A model generated the notes under the pieces. It was not told the origin of the DNA. It made no database searches and worked only from the letters and a program-made list of their open reading frames with translations. DNA of 64,000 bases from Dyella halodurans (GTDB lineage Bacteria > Pseudomonadota > Gammaproteobacteria > Xanthomonadales > Rhodanobacteraceae): contig NZ_JAPDPF010000002.1 in NCBI RefSeq assembly GCF_026283925.1, forward strand, positions 310,001-374,000, given 5' to 3'. This document shows positions 18,868 through 27,737 of the stretch, in pieces. The translations under genes were made by a program, and so were the position numbers. The stretch's first letter is position 1; each line of letters opens with the position of its first letter.

Positions 18868-19548
18868 TTATGTCTTCACAGGATTCGGGCCAATGCGCTT
18901 GCCGTGCTTGACGCGTTCCGGGCCCTTGTGGACATGGGTAACCGCGTAGTCCACGCCCATGCCGTAGGCGCCTGAATGCTCCTTGACGATCGCCATGACC
19001 TGGTCATAGGTTTCCTTTCTCGCCCAGTCTCGCTGCCACTCAAGCATCACGGGCTGCCACGTTATGGGAATGACACCCGCTTGCACCATCCGGTCCATTG
19101 CGTACTTGTGGGCATCCACCGAGGTGCCCCCCGACGCGTCAGCCACCATATAGATTTCGTAGTCCGTGTCTTTCATGGCGCTCAAGGCAAACGTTGCGTT
19201 GCAGACCTCGGTCCACAACCCCGAGACCACAATCTTCTTCCGCTTGTTGGCAGCCAACGCGTCGCGGACATTTTGATCGTCCCACGAGTTCATCGACGTG
19301 CGCTCCAGGATGTCTTTGTCTGGAAATACGGCCAGGAGTTCGGGGTAGGTGTTGCCCGAGAAACTTTCAGTTTCAACGGTCGTTATGGTCGTCGGAATAT
19401 TGAAGGCCTTGGCGGCCTTCGCTAGCGCAACCACGTTGTTCTTCAGGGTTTGACGATCGATGGACTGGACGCCGAACGCCATCTGAGGCTGCTGGTCAAT
19501 AAAGAGGACCTGGCTATTTTGCGGTGTCAAAACTTCACGGTTTGACAT
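18868..19548 (-). CDS. YcaC-like isochorismatase-superfamily hydrolase
   Basis: Cysteine hydrolase of the isochorismatase fold, 226 residues from the ATG at 19548. I preferred this ATG over an upstream in-frame ATG because MSNREVLTPQ starts the family core. Catalytic features seen: Asp18 in VLFIDQQ, Cys116 in SGLWTEVCNATFAL, and the NSWDDQNVRDAL and ADASGGTS segments typical of the YcaC branch. These enzymes are thought to hydrolyse small amides, but the substrate is unknown. The C-terminal ~30 residues, rich in His, Lys and Gly, extend beyond the fold. It stands alone. Confidence 0.85.
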   Translation of the reverse strand: MSNREVLTPQNSQVLFIDQQPQMAFGVQSIDRQTLKNNVVALAKAAKAFNIPTTITTVETESFSGNTYPELLAVFPDKDILERTSMNSWDDQNVRDALAANKRKKIVVSGLWTEVCNATFALSAMKDTDYEIYMVADASGGTSVDAHKYAMDRMVQAGVIPITWQPVMLEWQRDWARKETYDQVMAIVKEHSGAYGMGVDYAVTHVHKGPERVKHGKRIGPNPVKT

Positions 19549-20249
19549 GGTCGTATTCCTATGGTGATGGGTAGTAAGCAAGTGCACTCCACGCAACGCG
19601 TGCTTCGACCGGCATTTTTTGGCCCCAAGGCATCGCGGAATATCCCGGCACTACATCACAGTCGTTTCCTCCGTCGTCCGCGGTGCTTCGCATCTACGTC
19701 CGTGATGGATGCTGTGATATCAGGGCCTCCTGACGATTGGGGATATCGGCGCAACGGATCACCTGGTCGACCGACGTGCACGGGCTCAGGCGCGAAGGCG
19801 ACGAAGCGGGAATAGGCCAGTTACTGCGAGCGCTAGGTAGGCACCATTAGGTAGCGCCGAATTGGATGTTCCCGTTGAGTGCTCATGAGGTCGGCGATTC
19901 CGAGGATCAGAATCCAGCGAAAGCCCAAAGCGTGGCGTCCGTGTCGTGGCCGAATAGGTGTTGGCGGCCAGTGAGGCGAGATCCGAAATATTGACGCGCA
20001 ATGCGGCGTTGGCGCCCACGGTCACCACCGTCGGGAAAGTGTGCATCGGCTTGTGTGAAACGCGCGTAATACGCGACAAGGCTGGTCTTTTACTAGACCT
20101 GCCGCGCCACGGGAGGACGGCTCAAGGTGCATTGGTGGAACCGACAGCCCAGGGGGTCTTTGATGGCCCGTCTGCAGAATCCTGATAGCCGCCGACGCAG
20201 ACTCGCTGCGTTTAGGTGCTGAACGTGCCTCTATCCCAGGGGAGTTCAT
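19549..20249. other. Intergenic region, possibly degenerate
   Basis: About 700 bp between the YcaC-like gene and the Crp/Fnr remnant. A minus-strand frame (19786-20079) ends with a hydrophobic stretch and an RRLR tail that vaguely recalls a sorting signal, but it has no recognisable body or start. I therefore treat the whole segment as non-coding or decayed. It should contain the hydrolase promoter near 19550-19650. Confidence 0.4.
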
Positions 20250-20495
20250 TTATCCATCGATGACAATGGATGTGAGTAGGTGCTCATCCCGCACGACGAT
20301 CTTGGAAAAGGTCACTTGAATGGCCAGCTCCTTCTCCAATTGCTTCAGCTCACGATTGAGGAAAGGTCGCGAACAACCGACGAAATCCGCCAGTTGATCT
20401 TGCGCAGTCTTCAGGCCCAGATGAATTCCGTCATAGCGAAGCACGCCAAGTTTATCCAGGTACGTTGAAGCTAGCGCACGGTTACTGCCGACGTT
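20250..20495 (-). pseudogene. Remnant of a Crp/Fnr-family regulator (DNA-binding domain only)
   Basis: The last ~80 codons of the minus-strand frame 20250-20672 encode a Crp-type winged helix (segment AQDQLADFVGCSRPFLNRE). It aligns closely with residues 225-285 of the intact regulator at 20976 (SQEELADVVGCSRQKLN). Nothing upstream in the frame resembles the cyclic-nucleotide-binding beta-roll or the dimerisation helix, and the upstream part of the frame overlaps a duplicated non-coding segment. I read it as a truncated paralogue. A short independent DNA-binding protein starting further upstream cannot be excluded. Confidence 0.65.
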
Positions 20496-20612
20496 GGCTT
20501 GACTTCCGCGACGCTGACGGCACTTCCAAGCCGACCGCTTCATCCCCGACTGCAGCCGCGCATATCGCTTGGACACGATGTGCCCCTTGCGGCGAATTCG
20601 CGTGGGTTGGCT

Positions 20613-20735
20613 CGCCTCTGGATGCGGTACTCGGGCAAGGGGCAGGCAAGGGGGATTTGCAGAGTTTGTCACCTCAGAGACAGATTTGACGTCAACTGGC
20701 CATTAGCCTTCATTGGCGAAGGTCGCCCCTGCGCG
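20613..20735. repeat. Copy A of a ~120-bp duplicated segment
   Basis: This stretch aligns by eye with 27525-27645 at roughly 70-75% identity. The best-conserved parts are CTCTGGAT-CGGT-CTCGGG, the dyad at 20665-20684, and a CATTGGCGAAGGT block. Both copies carry the 20-bp dyad in the same relative place. No coding sense is shared convincingly, so it looks like a duplicated regulatory or element-end sequence. Confidence 0.6.
20665..20684. promoter_or_regulatory. 20-bp dyad, copy 1 (TYTGTCAC-N4-GAGACAGW)
   Basis: The sequence TTTGTCACCTCAGAGACAGA has arms TTTGTC and GACAGA (one mismatch) around an 8-bp core. Two more copies lie at 22087-22106 and 27580-27599. It lies 291 bp upstream of the Crp/Fnr gene at 20976 and just upstream of the Crp/Fnr remnant. 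The length and symmetry suit a Crp/Fnr-family dimer, but the half-site differs from TGTGA and TTGAT. Confidence 0.5.
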
Positions 20736-20975
20736 CTCCATGCGCCGCGGTCAAATCGATTCACGCGGCGCGCGGAAGACAAGCAATCACCGACGTTTCT
20801 TGAAGACGCGCCGCTACCCCACGTGGAAGGCGCCTTGTTCGGTCGCCGGAATCCCGTTGCGTCGCAGATTGTGCGGTCAGTTCGAGCCGGATAGGAGCGC
20901 TCGCTCATCAAGTTTTGTGGTGGGGCGTTACATGGAGCACCTCGATCCCCTCACCAACTTTTAACGAGGCCTCCC

Positions 20976-21842
20976 ATGGGTGATTCCGCCAAGGTCCTGC
21001 GACTACCGATTCCTTGCCCCGGACGCTCGTTGCGCGCGTTGGCTGGCTGCGCCGAGGATGCGACTGGCATGTGTACCTCTCCCATCGCCTGCCTCAATAA
21101 CAAGGCGGCGAGGAATGCCGCAAAAGGCGCAAAGGTCGAGCAACTTTTTGAAGTAGCGAATCTGCTTGAGACAGCGAGTTGGGCCCAACGCGTTCAGCGA
21201 TCGACGCTGGAGGCACTCTTGAGGAATGGAAGGCCGCGCAGAATGGTCCGTGGCGAAGTCATTGCGCGGAGTGGGGCGGCGGCGCGAAACCTGATTCTCG
21301 TCGTGTCGGGGGCCATCGAAGTAAGCATGATGAGCCCGGGCGCGCGTCGCCGCATTGCGGCATATCTCGGGCCTGGAGAGATCTTCAACATCGTACCGTT
21401 CATGGATTGGGATGGCTCACTTCATGACGCGATCGCGCAAAGCGACATGCTCGTTCTCATGCTGGATCGTGCTGTCGTTGAAGATGCCATGGCCAATGAT
21501 TCGATGCTGGGGCTCATACTCATGGAGATGGTCGCCAAACGGGCCCGACTGTTCTACCGCGTGCTAGCCGAGCATTCGCTGCTCTCTCCGCGTGATCGAT
21601 GCGTTCGAACATTGCTGCATCTCGCCGCGAAGTTTGGAGTGGTCATGCCCGATGGAAATGTGGACATCACCTTGAGGCTTTCTCAGGAAGAGCTGGCAGA
21701 CGTCGTGGGTTGTTCGCGGCAGAAGCTGAATGTTCAACTGAAACAACTTGAGAGAGATGGGTTTATTAGTCTTGCCTACGCGCAGGTTTCCATCTCCAAC
21801 GAGCCGGGCCTTCTGGCATTGGTCGTAGAGGGTCGGAAGTAG
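20976..21842 (+). CDS. Crp/Fnr-family transcriptional regulator
   Basis: A 288-residue protein with an unusual ~60-residue N-terminal extension containing three cysteines. A cyclic-nucleotide-binding beta-roll follows (about 70-190, segments GEVIARSGAAARNLILVVSGAIEV and YLGPGEIFN), then a long dimer helix and a Crp-type winged helix (about 225-270). In the recognition helix, the arginine of VGCSR is kept, but the Glu and second Arg of E. coli CRP are Gln and Val, which predicts a different operator. Start ATG 20976 has GAGGC upstream; ATG 21069 would remove most of the extension. Its neighbour is a c-di-GMP cyclase. Confidence 0.9.
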   Translation: MGDSAKVLRLPIPCPGRSLRALAGCAEDATGMCTSPIACLNNKAARNAAKGAKVEQLFEVANLLETASWAQRVQRSTLEALLRNGRPRRMVRGEVIARSGAAARNLILVVSGAIEVSMMSPGARRRIAAYLGPGEIFNIVPFMDWDGSLHDAIAQSDMLVLMLDRAVVEDAMANDSMLGLILMEMVAKRARLFYRVLAEHSLLSPRDRCVRTLLHLAAKFGVVMPDGNVDITLRLSQEELADVVGCSRQKLNVQLKQLERDGFISLAYAQVSISNEPGLLALVVEGRK

Positions 21843-22086
21843 CCAGGGCAAGGGTCCGTCAGATGCTGGTACTTCGCTTTCATGACCGCGCTTTATCGTA
21901 ACTCAAGGCGGACTCGACGCTCCGAGCATTAGAGTCCTCTCAAGCCTGAGTCTTCGGTCCGCTGCAGGCAAGGTTTCGGGGCCGTACCCATTGAAAGCAC
22001 CCGTAGCGTTTCCGCTCCCGGAGCGGGTGCTTGGATGACCGTACGTCTGATGAACAGATTCGAGCTCGGGACATTTCAGATCCTGA

Positions 22087-22106
22087 TCTGTCACCTTCGA
22101 GACAGT
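22087..22106. promoter_or_regulatory. 20-bp dyad, copy 3, just upstream of the MASE1-GGDEF gene
   Basis: The sequence TCTGTCACCTTCGAGACAGT shares the TCTGTCAC and GAGACAG arms with the copies at 20665 and 27580. It ends 21 bp before the ATG at 22128 (57 bp before ATG 22164), which is a typical place for a repressor or class II activator site. Lack of flanking similarity to the other two copies suggests that the dyad itself is the conserved element. Confidence 0.55.
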
Positions 22107-22127
22107 CTGTAGCGGCGGCCCATCGCT

Positions 22128-24395
22128 ATGCTCGTTCGCGAGTTGCGTAGAGAGTTTTCAGGCATGCTCGTTTCCACCTTTCCAACCAGCGCGGCGCCCA
22201 GGACGATCGCCACGCCAGAACAAGAACAGCCGCGCAGTGCCCGTCTACTCTTCTGGGGCGGTGCGGTTGCGCTGTTCGTCATGGTGCTGGTTTCGGACGC
22301 AGCCACGATGATGTTGCGTCGCCATGTAGGGACCATGGCCCCGATCTGGTCAGCCAACGGCTTTGTAGCCGGTGCGCTGGTGTGCATACCACGTCGATAT
22401 TGGCCGGCGATGGTCATGACGACTTTGGTAGCTCTTTTTCTCGGCCAATATCTGGCCTTCGGCACGCTGCAAGGTGATCACCTACTCGTGGCGTCCCTGC
22501 TGGCAACGGCGAACGTGCTGGAGATTCTGTTGGTCTCTTTCACCATTCGCCGCTATCTCCCGGTCGTCGCTGGAGAGGCCAGTGGCTACCTTCGTCTCGG
22601 TCGAGTACTGATCGGTGCATCGCTGGCAGGCTGTGTTGCATCCACCATGCTGGCCGTCGTCGCGCATGCGTTGGCCCCCGATAGCGCGCTCCTCGAAACG
22701 TCAGAGAACTGGTTCCCCGCGCATCTGCTTGGCATGGTGATCGTCGGCATGTTCACCCTGGTGGTGTTTCGCGAACGCGGCCGCGTATTTGGCACGCCAG
22801 GGACGCGGATGCGCATGTTGCGCGACGTGCTGCTGCTCACGGCCGTCACCATCGGCGTGTTCGCGCAGACGCGCTATCCGCTGCTATTCACGGTCTTTGC
22901 ACCGCTGCTGTTCCTTGTATTTCGCTACGGTTCCACCGGCCTGGTCGTAGGTGTGACCATCTTGACCCTGGTCACCAACATGGCCACGGCTTTCGATGTA
23001 GGACCATTCTCGCTCATTCCCCACACGACAGTCGAAGAGCGCACCTTGATCGCGCAGGTCTATCTGGGCGTGATATGCCTGGTAGCCGTGCCCGTGATGC
23101 TGGCACTCGGAGACAGGCAACGCCTCTCCGGGAAAGTCGCTGAAAGCGAACGCCTGTATAGGCTGCTGGCCGAGTACGCCAGCGACCTGGTCGTGCGCAT
23201 GGCCAGTGATGGTGCCCGACGCTACGTTTCGCCGTCGGTAAAGGAGCTGCTGGGCTGGACACCTGAGCAGTTCGCGGCCCAAGGGGTCGAAGCCATTCAC
23301 CCGGACGATCGGGAGCGCGTGGCCGCAGTCATTGGGCACTTGCGGCGTACCGGAGAGTCGAAGCTCGTGCGTTACCGGGTCCGCAATCGCGCGGGCGGCT
23401 ACCATTGGTTCGAGGGTCTAGGCAAGCTCGCGCCCAGTCCGGATCGTGCCGGTGAGATCGAGTTGGTCTATTCCGCCCGCGACATCACCGCGCGCGTGCT
23501 GACCGAAAGAGCGCTGGCCAACAGCGAGGGTCGCCTACGCGCAATCACGGACGCCATGCCAGCGATCATTGCGCATGTGGATGCCGAGCAGCGCTATACG
23601 TTTGTCAACGCATTTGCGGGCGAAGTGAACGGCGTCGAGGCTGCATCGATCATTGGGCATACGGTCATGGAGGTGCGTGGCCCTGACGTCTATGCCGTGC
23701 TCAAGCCACATATCGAGCTGGCCCTGCGTGGCACCACCACCACATTCGAGTACGACGTGAAGTTGGACGGTCAGACCCGGTACTTCCAGGCCAACTATTT
23801 GCCGGCACGCACCGGCGACGGAACGCCCAACGGCTTTTACGCGCTGAACACGGAAATCACGCGCATCAAGCTGGCCGAACAGCAATTGCACTTCCTGGCG
23901 CATCATGATGCACTCACCGGTATTCCCAACCGGCTGACGTTCCAGGAAAGCGTCCAGCTCGCGGTGCAGCGTTCCGCGATCACGCACGAACCGTTGCTGC
24001 TGATGATGATCGACGTCGATCACTTCAAGCAGATCAACGACACCTACGGCCATGCCGCTGGCGACACCGTCCTGAGCGAGGTGGCGACGCGGCTCAGTGC
24101 GACAGTCCGAAAAACCGATCTGCTTGCACGCCTCGGCGGCGATGAATTCGTGATCCTTTGCCCCAACATCGAGGACATCGACACCGCCCGGAACCTGGCG
24201 CAGAAGATCACCGATGCGATGCAACGACCAGCCTCGCTCGGCCACACCGAGATCAACGTCACCTTGAGCATCGGCGTGGCGCTATGCCGCGATACCACCT
24301 CGGCGGACGCCCTGGAGAAGCGCGCCGACGAGGCGCTCTACCAGGCCAAGGAAGCCGGGCGCGCGTGCTTCCGCATTGCCACGGATGGCGTCTGA
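22128..24395 (+). CDS. MASE1-PAS-PAS-GGDEF diguanylate cyclase
   Basis: A 755-residue membrane sensor. Residues ~40-330 form eight or more membrane helices of the MASE1 type, then come two PAS domains (about 345-470 and 475-600), a short coiled linker and a GGDEF domain. The active site GGDEF is at 670-674, with I-site R661-K-T-D664 at the correct spacing, so it is predicted to be active and feedback-inhibited. The first PAS carries a PAC tail (IELVYSARDIT). The start may be ATG 22128 or 22164. It converges on the EAL gene, and a dyad shared with the Crp/Fnr region lies just upstream. Confidence 0.93.
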   Translation: MLVRELRREFSGMLVSTFPTSAAPRTIATPEQEQPRSARLLFWGGAVALFVMVLVSDAATMMLRRHVGTMAPIWSANGFVAGALVCIPRRYWPAMVMTTLVALFLGQYLAFGTLQGDHLLVASLLATANVLEILLVSFTIRRYLPVVAGEASGYLRLGRVLIGASLAGCVASTMLAVVAHALAPDSALLETSENWFPAHLLGMVIVGMFTLVVFRERGRVFGTPGTRMRMLRDVLLLTAVTIGVFAQTRYPLLFTVFAPLLFLVFRYGSTGLVVGVTILTLVTNMATAFDVGPFSLIPHTTVEERTLIAQVYLGVICLVAVPVMLALGDRQRLSGKVAESERLYRLLAEYASDLVVRMASDGARRYVSPSVKELLGWTPEQFAAQGVEAIHPDDRERVAAVIGHLRRTGESKLVRYRVRNRAGGYHWFEGLGKLAPSPDRAGEIELVYSARDITARVLTERALANSEGRLRAITDAMPAIIAHVDAEQRYTFVNAFAGEVNGVEAASIIGHTVMEVRGPDVYAVLKPHIELALRGTTTTFEYDVKLDGQTRYFQANYLPARTGDGTPNGFYALNTEITRIKLAEQQLHFLAHHDALTGIPNRLTFQESVQLAVQRSAITHEPLLLMMIDVDHFKQINDTYGHAAGDTVLSEVATRLSATVRKTDLLARLGGDEFVILCPNIEDIDTARNLAQKITDAMQRPASLGHTEINVTLSIGVALCRDTTSADALEKRADEALYQAKEAGRACFRIATDGV

Positions 24396-24464
24396 CTTGA
24401 AGGGCCTGAGAGAGACGTATTCGTTGGGTTTCGACGCATAATGGGCCGTTTTCGATGCCGAGCG

Positions 24465-26129
24465 CTATGGTTGCCGTGAGGGGTTTGGGCCGCCTATGGA
24501 CTCCGCTGTCTGTCGGCCGAGCGAACTCAGTAGTTCGCGGCATGTCATCGGTTTGGCGAAGTGCCAGCCTTGGGCGTACTCCACGCCCCGGTCCCTGAGG
24601 TACGTGGCCTGTGCTGCATTCTCCACACCTTCTGCTATCAGCCGAAGTTGCAGATCCTTTGCCAGTGCAATGATGTGCAGGACGACATCATTCTTCACGG
24701 ACTCGGTGTCGATGGCATCGATAAACGATTTGTCGATCTTCAGATAGTCGGTGCTGAGCGTCTGCAGGTAGCAGAGACTAGAATAACCCGTCCCAAAGTC
24801 GTCGATCGCGACCGCGAAACCAAGTTTCCGTATTTCTTCCATAATGTTTCGCGCCTTTTCAGGATCGATGAGGCTGCGCTCCGTGGCTTCGATCACGAAG
24901 TTGCGCGCGTTCGCCCCTGTCACCCCTGCGCAGAATTTGGTCAGGCGCGACACAACATCAGGTGACTGTATTTCGATGGAAGACACATTGATGGCGACAT
25001 GGAAATGCGGGTGGCTCTCGAAGAAGCCCGCCATGTCAGCCGTCACCAGTTCGAACACATGATCCGTGATCTCTTCGATGACGCCCGATTCTTCTGCAAC
25101 CGAAATGAAGACGTCAGGCCGCACCTGTTCTCCAGTCGACCTTCGCCAGCGCAGCAACGCCTCGGCGCCAACCCATCGACCGGTCTTCAGTTCCACCACG
25201 GGCTGATAGACCAGATGAAATTCCCGTCTCCACAGCGCATCCCGAATGCTTTCGGAGAGCGGCACTCGACGAAGCGCCGATCGGGCGGCCGCGAGCAAAA
25301 GTACGGCCATCGCAAAGGCTGCACAGGACAGGATAAGCAAGCCGGCGTAGCGAATCCGGGCGCGCACCTCATCATCAGGGATCGCGGCGAATGCAAAGTA
25401 GTCGTATCTGGGCGAACGCCAGAGCGAAACGATCCGATGGTTCTGGACGAATTGCGTGTGCTTTGAGTCGCCCAGTCTGGTTCGCCAGGTTGGATCGACC
25501 CCACCCCGAGCCGCCTTGATCTCGTTCGAGCTATAGATGACCGTGCCGACCGCCATATCGCGGTCATTGATAAAGACATCGATAGGCAAGGTCGGCGAAA
25601 GAATGGCCGAGTACCCGTTTCCGGCGGCCGTGATGATCGTGACTGGCTGTGGCTCGATGCTGCTGGCGAGAGACAGGTTCACATCCCGTAGCATCATCAA
25701 GTTCCCTGAAGTGCCCTGATACCTCGGAGGCGGCAAAGGGATGCCCGCGCCATGGCTTCCATAGGAAGAGCACATGAGTCGACCGTTTGCGACGTATCCC
25801 ACACCCTGCAGTTGCCCGTATTTGAGGTTGGTCTGCGCCATCAGTGCCAGATTCTCTGGCGAGCAGGGGAGGGCGCCTTGAGTTTGCACATCGCGAATGG
25901 CCGCACGTATCTGATCACTCGAGCGCTCACTGCGCTCCAGGACCTCCACCCCGACAGCGTTCAGTTTGCCAAATGCCGCATTCCAGATCTGGTTACTGGC
26001 GTAATGAAACGCGACGCCCGCAAGCAGGGCGATAACCAGAGTTCCAATAAGCGCAGACGAAACAAAGGCCTTTATGCGGCCAATAGGACCTCTGTTGAAA
26101 GCACGGACGTAGTGTCCAAGCGGATGCAT
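24465..26129 (-). CDS. CSS-motif EAL phosphodiesterase (PdeC-like)
   Basis: A 554-residue c-di-GMP phosphodiesterase. Membrane segments at about 22-42 and 262-284 flank a periplasmic CSS domain with Cys89 and the Cys120-Ser-Ser motif. In the family these two cysteines form a Dsb-controlled disulfide that restrains activity. The cytosolic EAL domain starts near 290 with E323-A-L325, followed by intact INVSS, EATE, DDFGTGYSSL, KIDKSFI and EGVE signatures, so hydrolysis to pGpG is expected. It converges on the MASE1-GGDEF gene (69-bp gap), which makes a cyclase/phosphodiesterase pair. Confidence 0.94.
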   Translation of the reverse strand: MHPLGHYVRAFNRGPIGRIKAFVSSALIGTLVIALLAGVAFHYASNQIWNAAFGKLNAVGVEVLERSERSSDQIRAAIRDVQTQGALPCSPENLALMAQTNLKYGQLQGVGYVANGRLMCSSYGSHGAGIPLPPPRYQGTSGNLMMLRDVNLSLASSIEPQPVTIITAAGNGYSAILSPTLPIDVFINDRDMAVGTVIYSSNEIKAARGGVDPTWRTRLGDSKHTQFVQNHRIVSLWRSPRYDYFAFAAIPDDEVRARIRYAGLLILSCAAFAMAVLLLAAARSALRRVPLSESIRDALWRREFHLVYQPVVELKTGRWVGAEALLRWRRSTGEQVRPDVFISVAEESGVIEEITDHVFELVTADMAGFFESHPHFHVAINVSSIEIQSPDVVSRLTKFCAGVTGANARNFVIEATERSLIDPEKARNIMEEIRKLGFAVAIDDFGTGYSSLCYLQTLSTDYLKIDKSFIDAIDTESVKNDVVLHIIALAKDLQLRLIAEGVENAAQATYLRDRGVEYAQGWHFAKPMTCRELLSSLGRQTAESIGGPNPSRQP

Positions 26130-26483
26130 GCTTCATGCTCCAGAGGATTTGGGCCACGAACTCCGTGGCTTGCCCCGTATCCGGCAGCCAAGCCGAATAC
26201 CACTAAACCTGTACGATCACGCTGCGAAATATGCGGATGGCGCGTTGCAACGGCAGGGCGCCTGGACCGCCACTGTCCATAGCTATGACCTGAGGATGTC
26301 AGGCAACACTCTGCATCATTTGATCGTCAATTGATGTGAAAATGGCGATTCTTGCAGAGCCTTTTCCGCTCTTCCGCTCACGTCGAGGCTGGCGCTGGTC
26401 CGCTGCCGCCATTCGTTCTTGCCCCTGTTTTACGCAAGGACCAATGCTGCTATCGCGTTGGCCTGTTTCGAGCCCAGGTTGCC
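26130..26483. other. Intergenic region upstream of the EAL gene
   Basis: About 350 bp. It should hold the EAL gene promoter and the end of the fimbrin gene. No gene, hairpin or repeat stands out. Confidence 0.4.
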
Positions 26484-26843
26484 TCATTGGTACGTAAGGG
26501 TAAGAAGGAATACATCGACTGTTCGTGCCTGGCGTGATTGAGTCATGTAGTTGAAGTAATACGAAAGCACACGATCTGCGTTGTTTGCCGTTAATGGCGA
26601 TAATCGAGCGCGAACGGGCGGATGTTCGGAGTTCAGTGCATCCCTGGTGCTCTCATGGCAAAAGGGGTGAGGTGGTCCGCCCGGATTTAAGTTCGCAGAA
26701 AGTAGCTGAATTCGTTCTGCGGCTACGTCACATGTCGGCGCTACAACTTCCCCTTGAAAGGAAATCGTCCCCGCGCTAGCCGCAAAGGGAATCGTTAGCG
26801 TCAAATCGAGGCAGAGCGTAGCCATCAGGCTCGTCCACTTCAT
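26484..26843 (-). CDS. Short type 1 fimbrin-like exported protein
   Basis: The 119-residue product has a signal peptide ending FAASA, and then a mature N-terminus GTISFQGEVVAPTCDV that is typical of type 1 pilins, with a second cysteine 28 residues later (PFCHES) to close the usual disulfide. It is shorter than normal fimbrins (~160-180 residues), and its C-terminal donor-strand pattern is weak. No chaperone or usher gene is nearby, so it is an orphan. The start could be 26843 or, with eight more residues, 26867; neither has a strong ribosome site. Confidence 0.7.
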   Translation of the reverse strand: MKWTSLMATLCLDLTLTIPFAASAGTISFQGEVVAPTCDVAAERIQLLSANLNPGGPPHPFCHESTRDALNSEHPPVRARLSPLTANNADRVLSYYFNYMTQSRQARTVDVFLLTLTYQ

Positions 26844-26925
26844 GCTGAGAAGGATGCGTGGTGACATCCAGAATCAAATTGAAGATGTATCTTGGACAAC
26901 GTACGGCTGCCAAGTCCGCTTTCCA

Positions 26926-27294
26926 TTAGCACTTCGATGTCCAGAAGTTGCCCAGCCACCGCGACCGAAGCGCCTTGCCGTGAGTGGTGCCGATTTTCCG
27001 AATCGCTTCGCGGGCCTGATCGGGTATCGCCAGAACGTGTTTTCGCGACTGCGATTCAGGGAAATCGATCGCACAGATCGAGCTGTGCAGGGATAGCCCG
27101 TATAGCCACAAGATATCTTCGATCTCAATGCTGGATAAGCGAAATATGTCCCGGCAGACAACGCGCCTGGTTCTATTCAACAGCGAGTTGAGCTCGTCAA
27201 GATATTGGTAACGACCATCCTTTTTGAGGAGAGCGCTATCGACCATGCCATCAAGTGCCGACAAGAGTGGTGAATAGCAGTCGTTCGTCGCCAT
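26926..27294 (-). CDS. Hypothetical protein, weakly FlhD-like
   Basis: I do not recognise this 122-residue protein with confidence. It is mostly helical, with three cysteines and a segment CRDIFRLSSIEIEDILWLYG that slightly recalls the core helix of the flagellar regulator FlhD, although the following spacing does not fit. ATG 27294 has GGAAAG upstream and is preferred over 27306/27309. It lies next to the orphan fimbrin on the same strand, 82 bp upstream, so the two may be co-transcribed. Confidence 0.5.
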   Translation of the reverse strand: MATNDCYSPLLSALDGMVDSALLKKDGRYQYLDELNSLLNRTRRVVCRDIFRLSSIEIEDILWLYGLSLHSSICAIDFPESQSRKHVLAIPDQAREAIRKIGTTHGKALRSRWLGNFWTSKC

Positions 27295-27524
27295 TGGACT
27301 TTCCATCACGCAGGAATATTTTTAGCTGAGGGGTATCACCGTATGGCCCACGAAAGGGCAACGACGACCATGGCCCCAAAGATCGCTCCCAGCGCACCCG
27401 CCGTTAGCGCTGTTCTGTATAGAAGGCTTCGTGCCGACGTCGGCACTCTTGTAGTGCGACGATAAGCTGCACGGGATTGCCGCATCGTCATCGCTGCAAT
27501 TTTGCTGCTTCACAAGAGCGCATT

Positions 27525-27645
27525 CGTCTCTGGATTCGGTGCTCGGGAAGGGACAGGCTAGTGGGCGACCCTCTTGAAGTCTGTCACCCCAGAGACAGAT
27601 TCGAGGTCGGGTAGTCGCCAGCCTCTCATTGCGAAGGTGGCAAAT
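27525..27645. repeat. Copy B of the ~120-bp duplicated segment
   Basis: Partner of copy A at 20613-20735, in the same orientation, about 6.9 kb away. It carries the most symmetrical copy of the 20-bp dyad. It lies between the hypothetical gene at 26926 and the decayed SRAP gene, in a stretch with no intact gene. Confidence 0.6.
27580..27599. promoter_or_regulatory. 20-bp dyad, copy 2 (perfect 6-bp arms)
   Basis: The sequence TCTGTCACCCCAGAGACAGA has perfect TCTGTC/GACAGA arms. It lies 286 bp upstream of the minus-strand gene that starts at 27294. Confidence 0.5.
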
Positions 27646-27737
27646 AGAATGGCCTTTAGCCGGCGCTTGCCTGGCGCGCCACCAGAAGAATCGACTCGCG
27701 CGACTCGGCTCTAACGAGAGAGGGCGTTTCCAACGTG

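Noticed and set aside
19786-20079. Minus-strand frame ending in a hydrophobic stretch plus RRLR, like a PEP-CTERM-type sorting signal
   Set aside because: There is no PEP-like motif, no signal peptide and no recognisable body; the resemblance is limited to about 20 residues.
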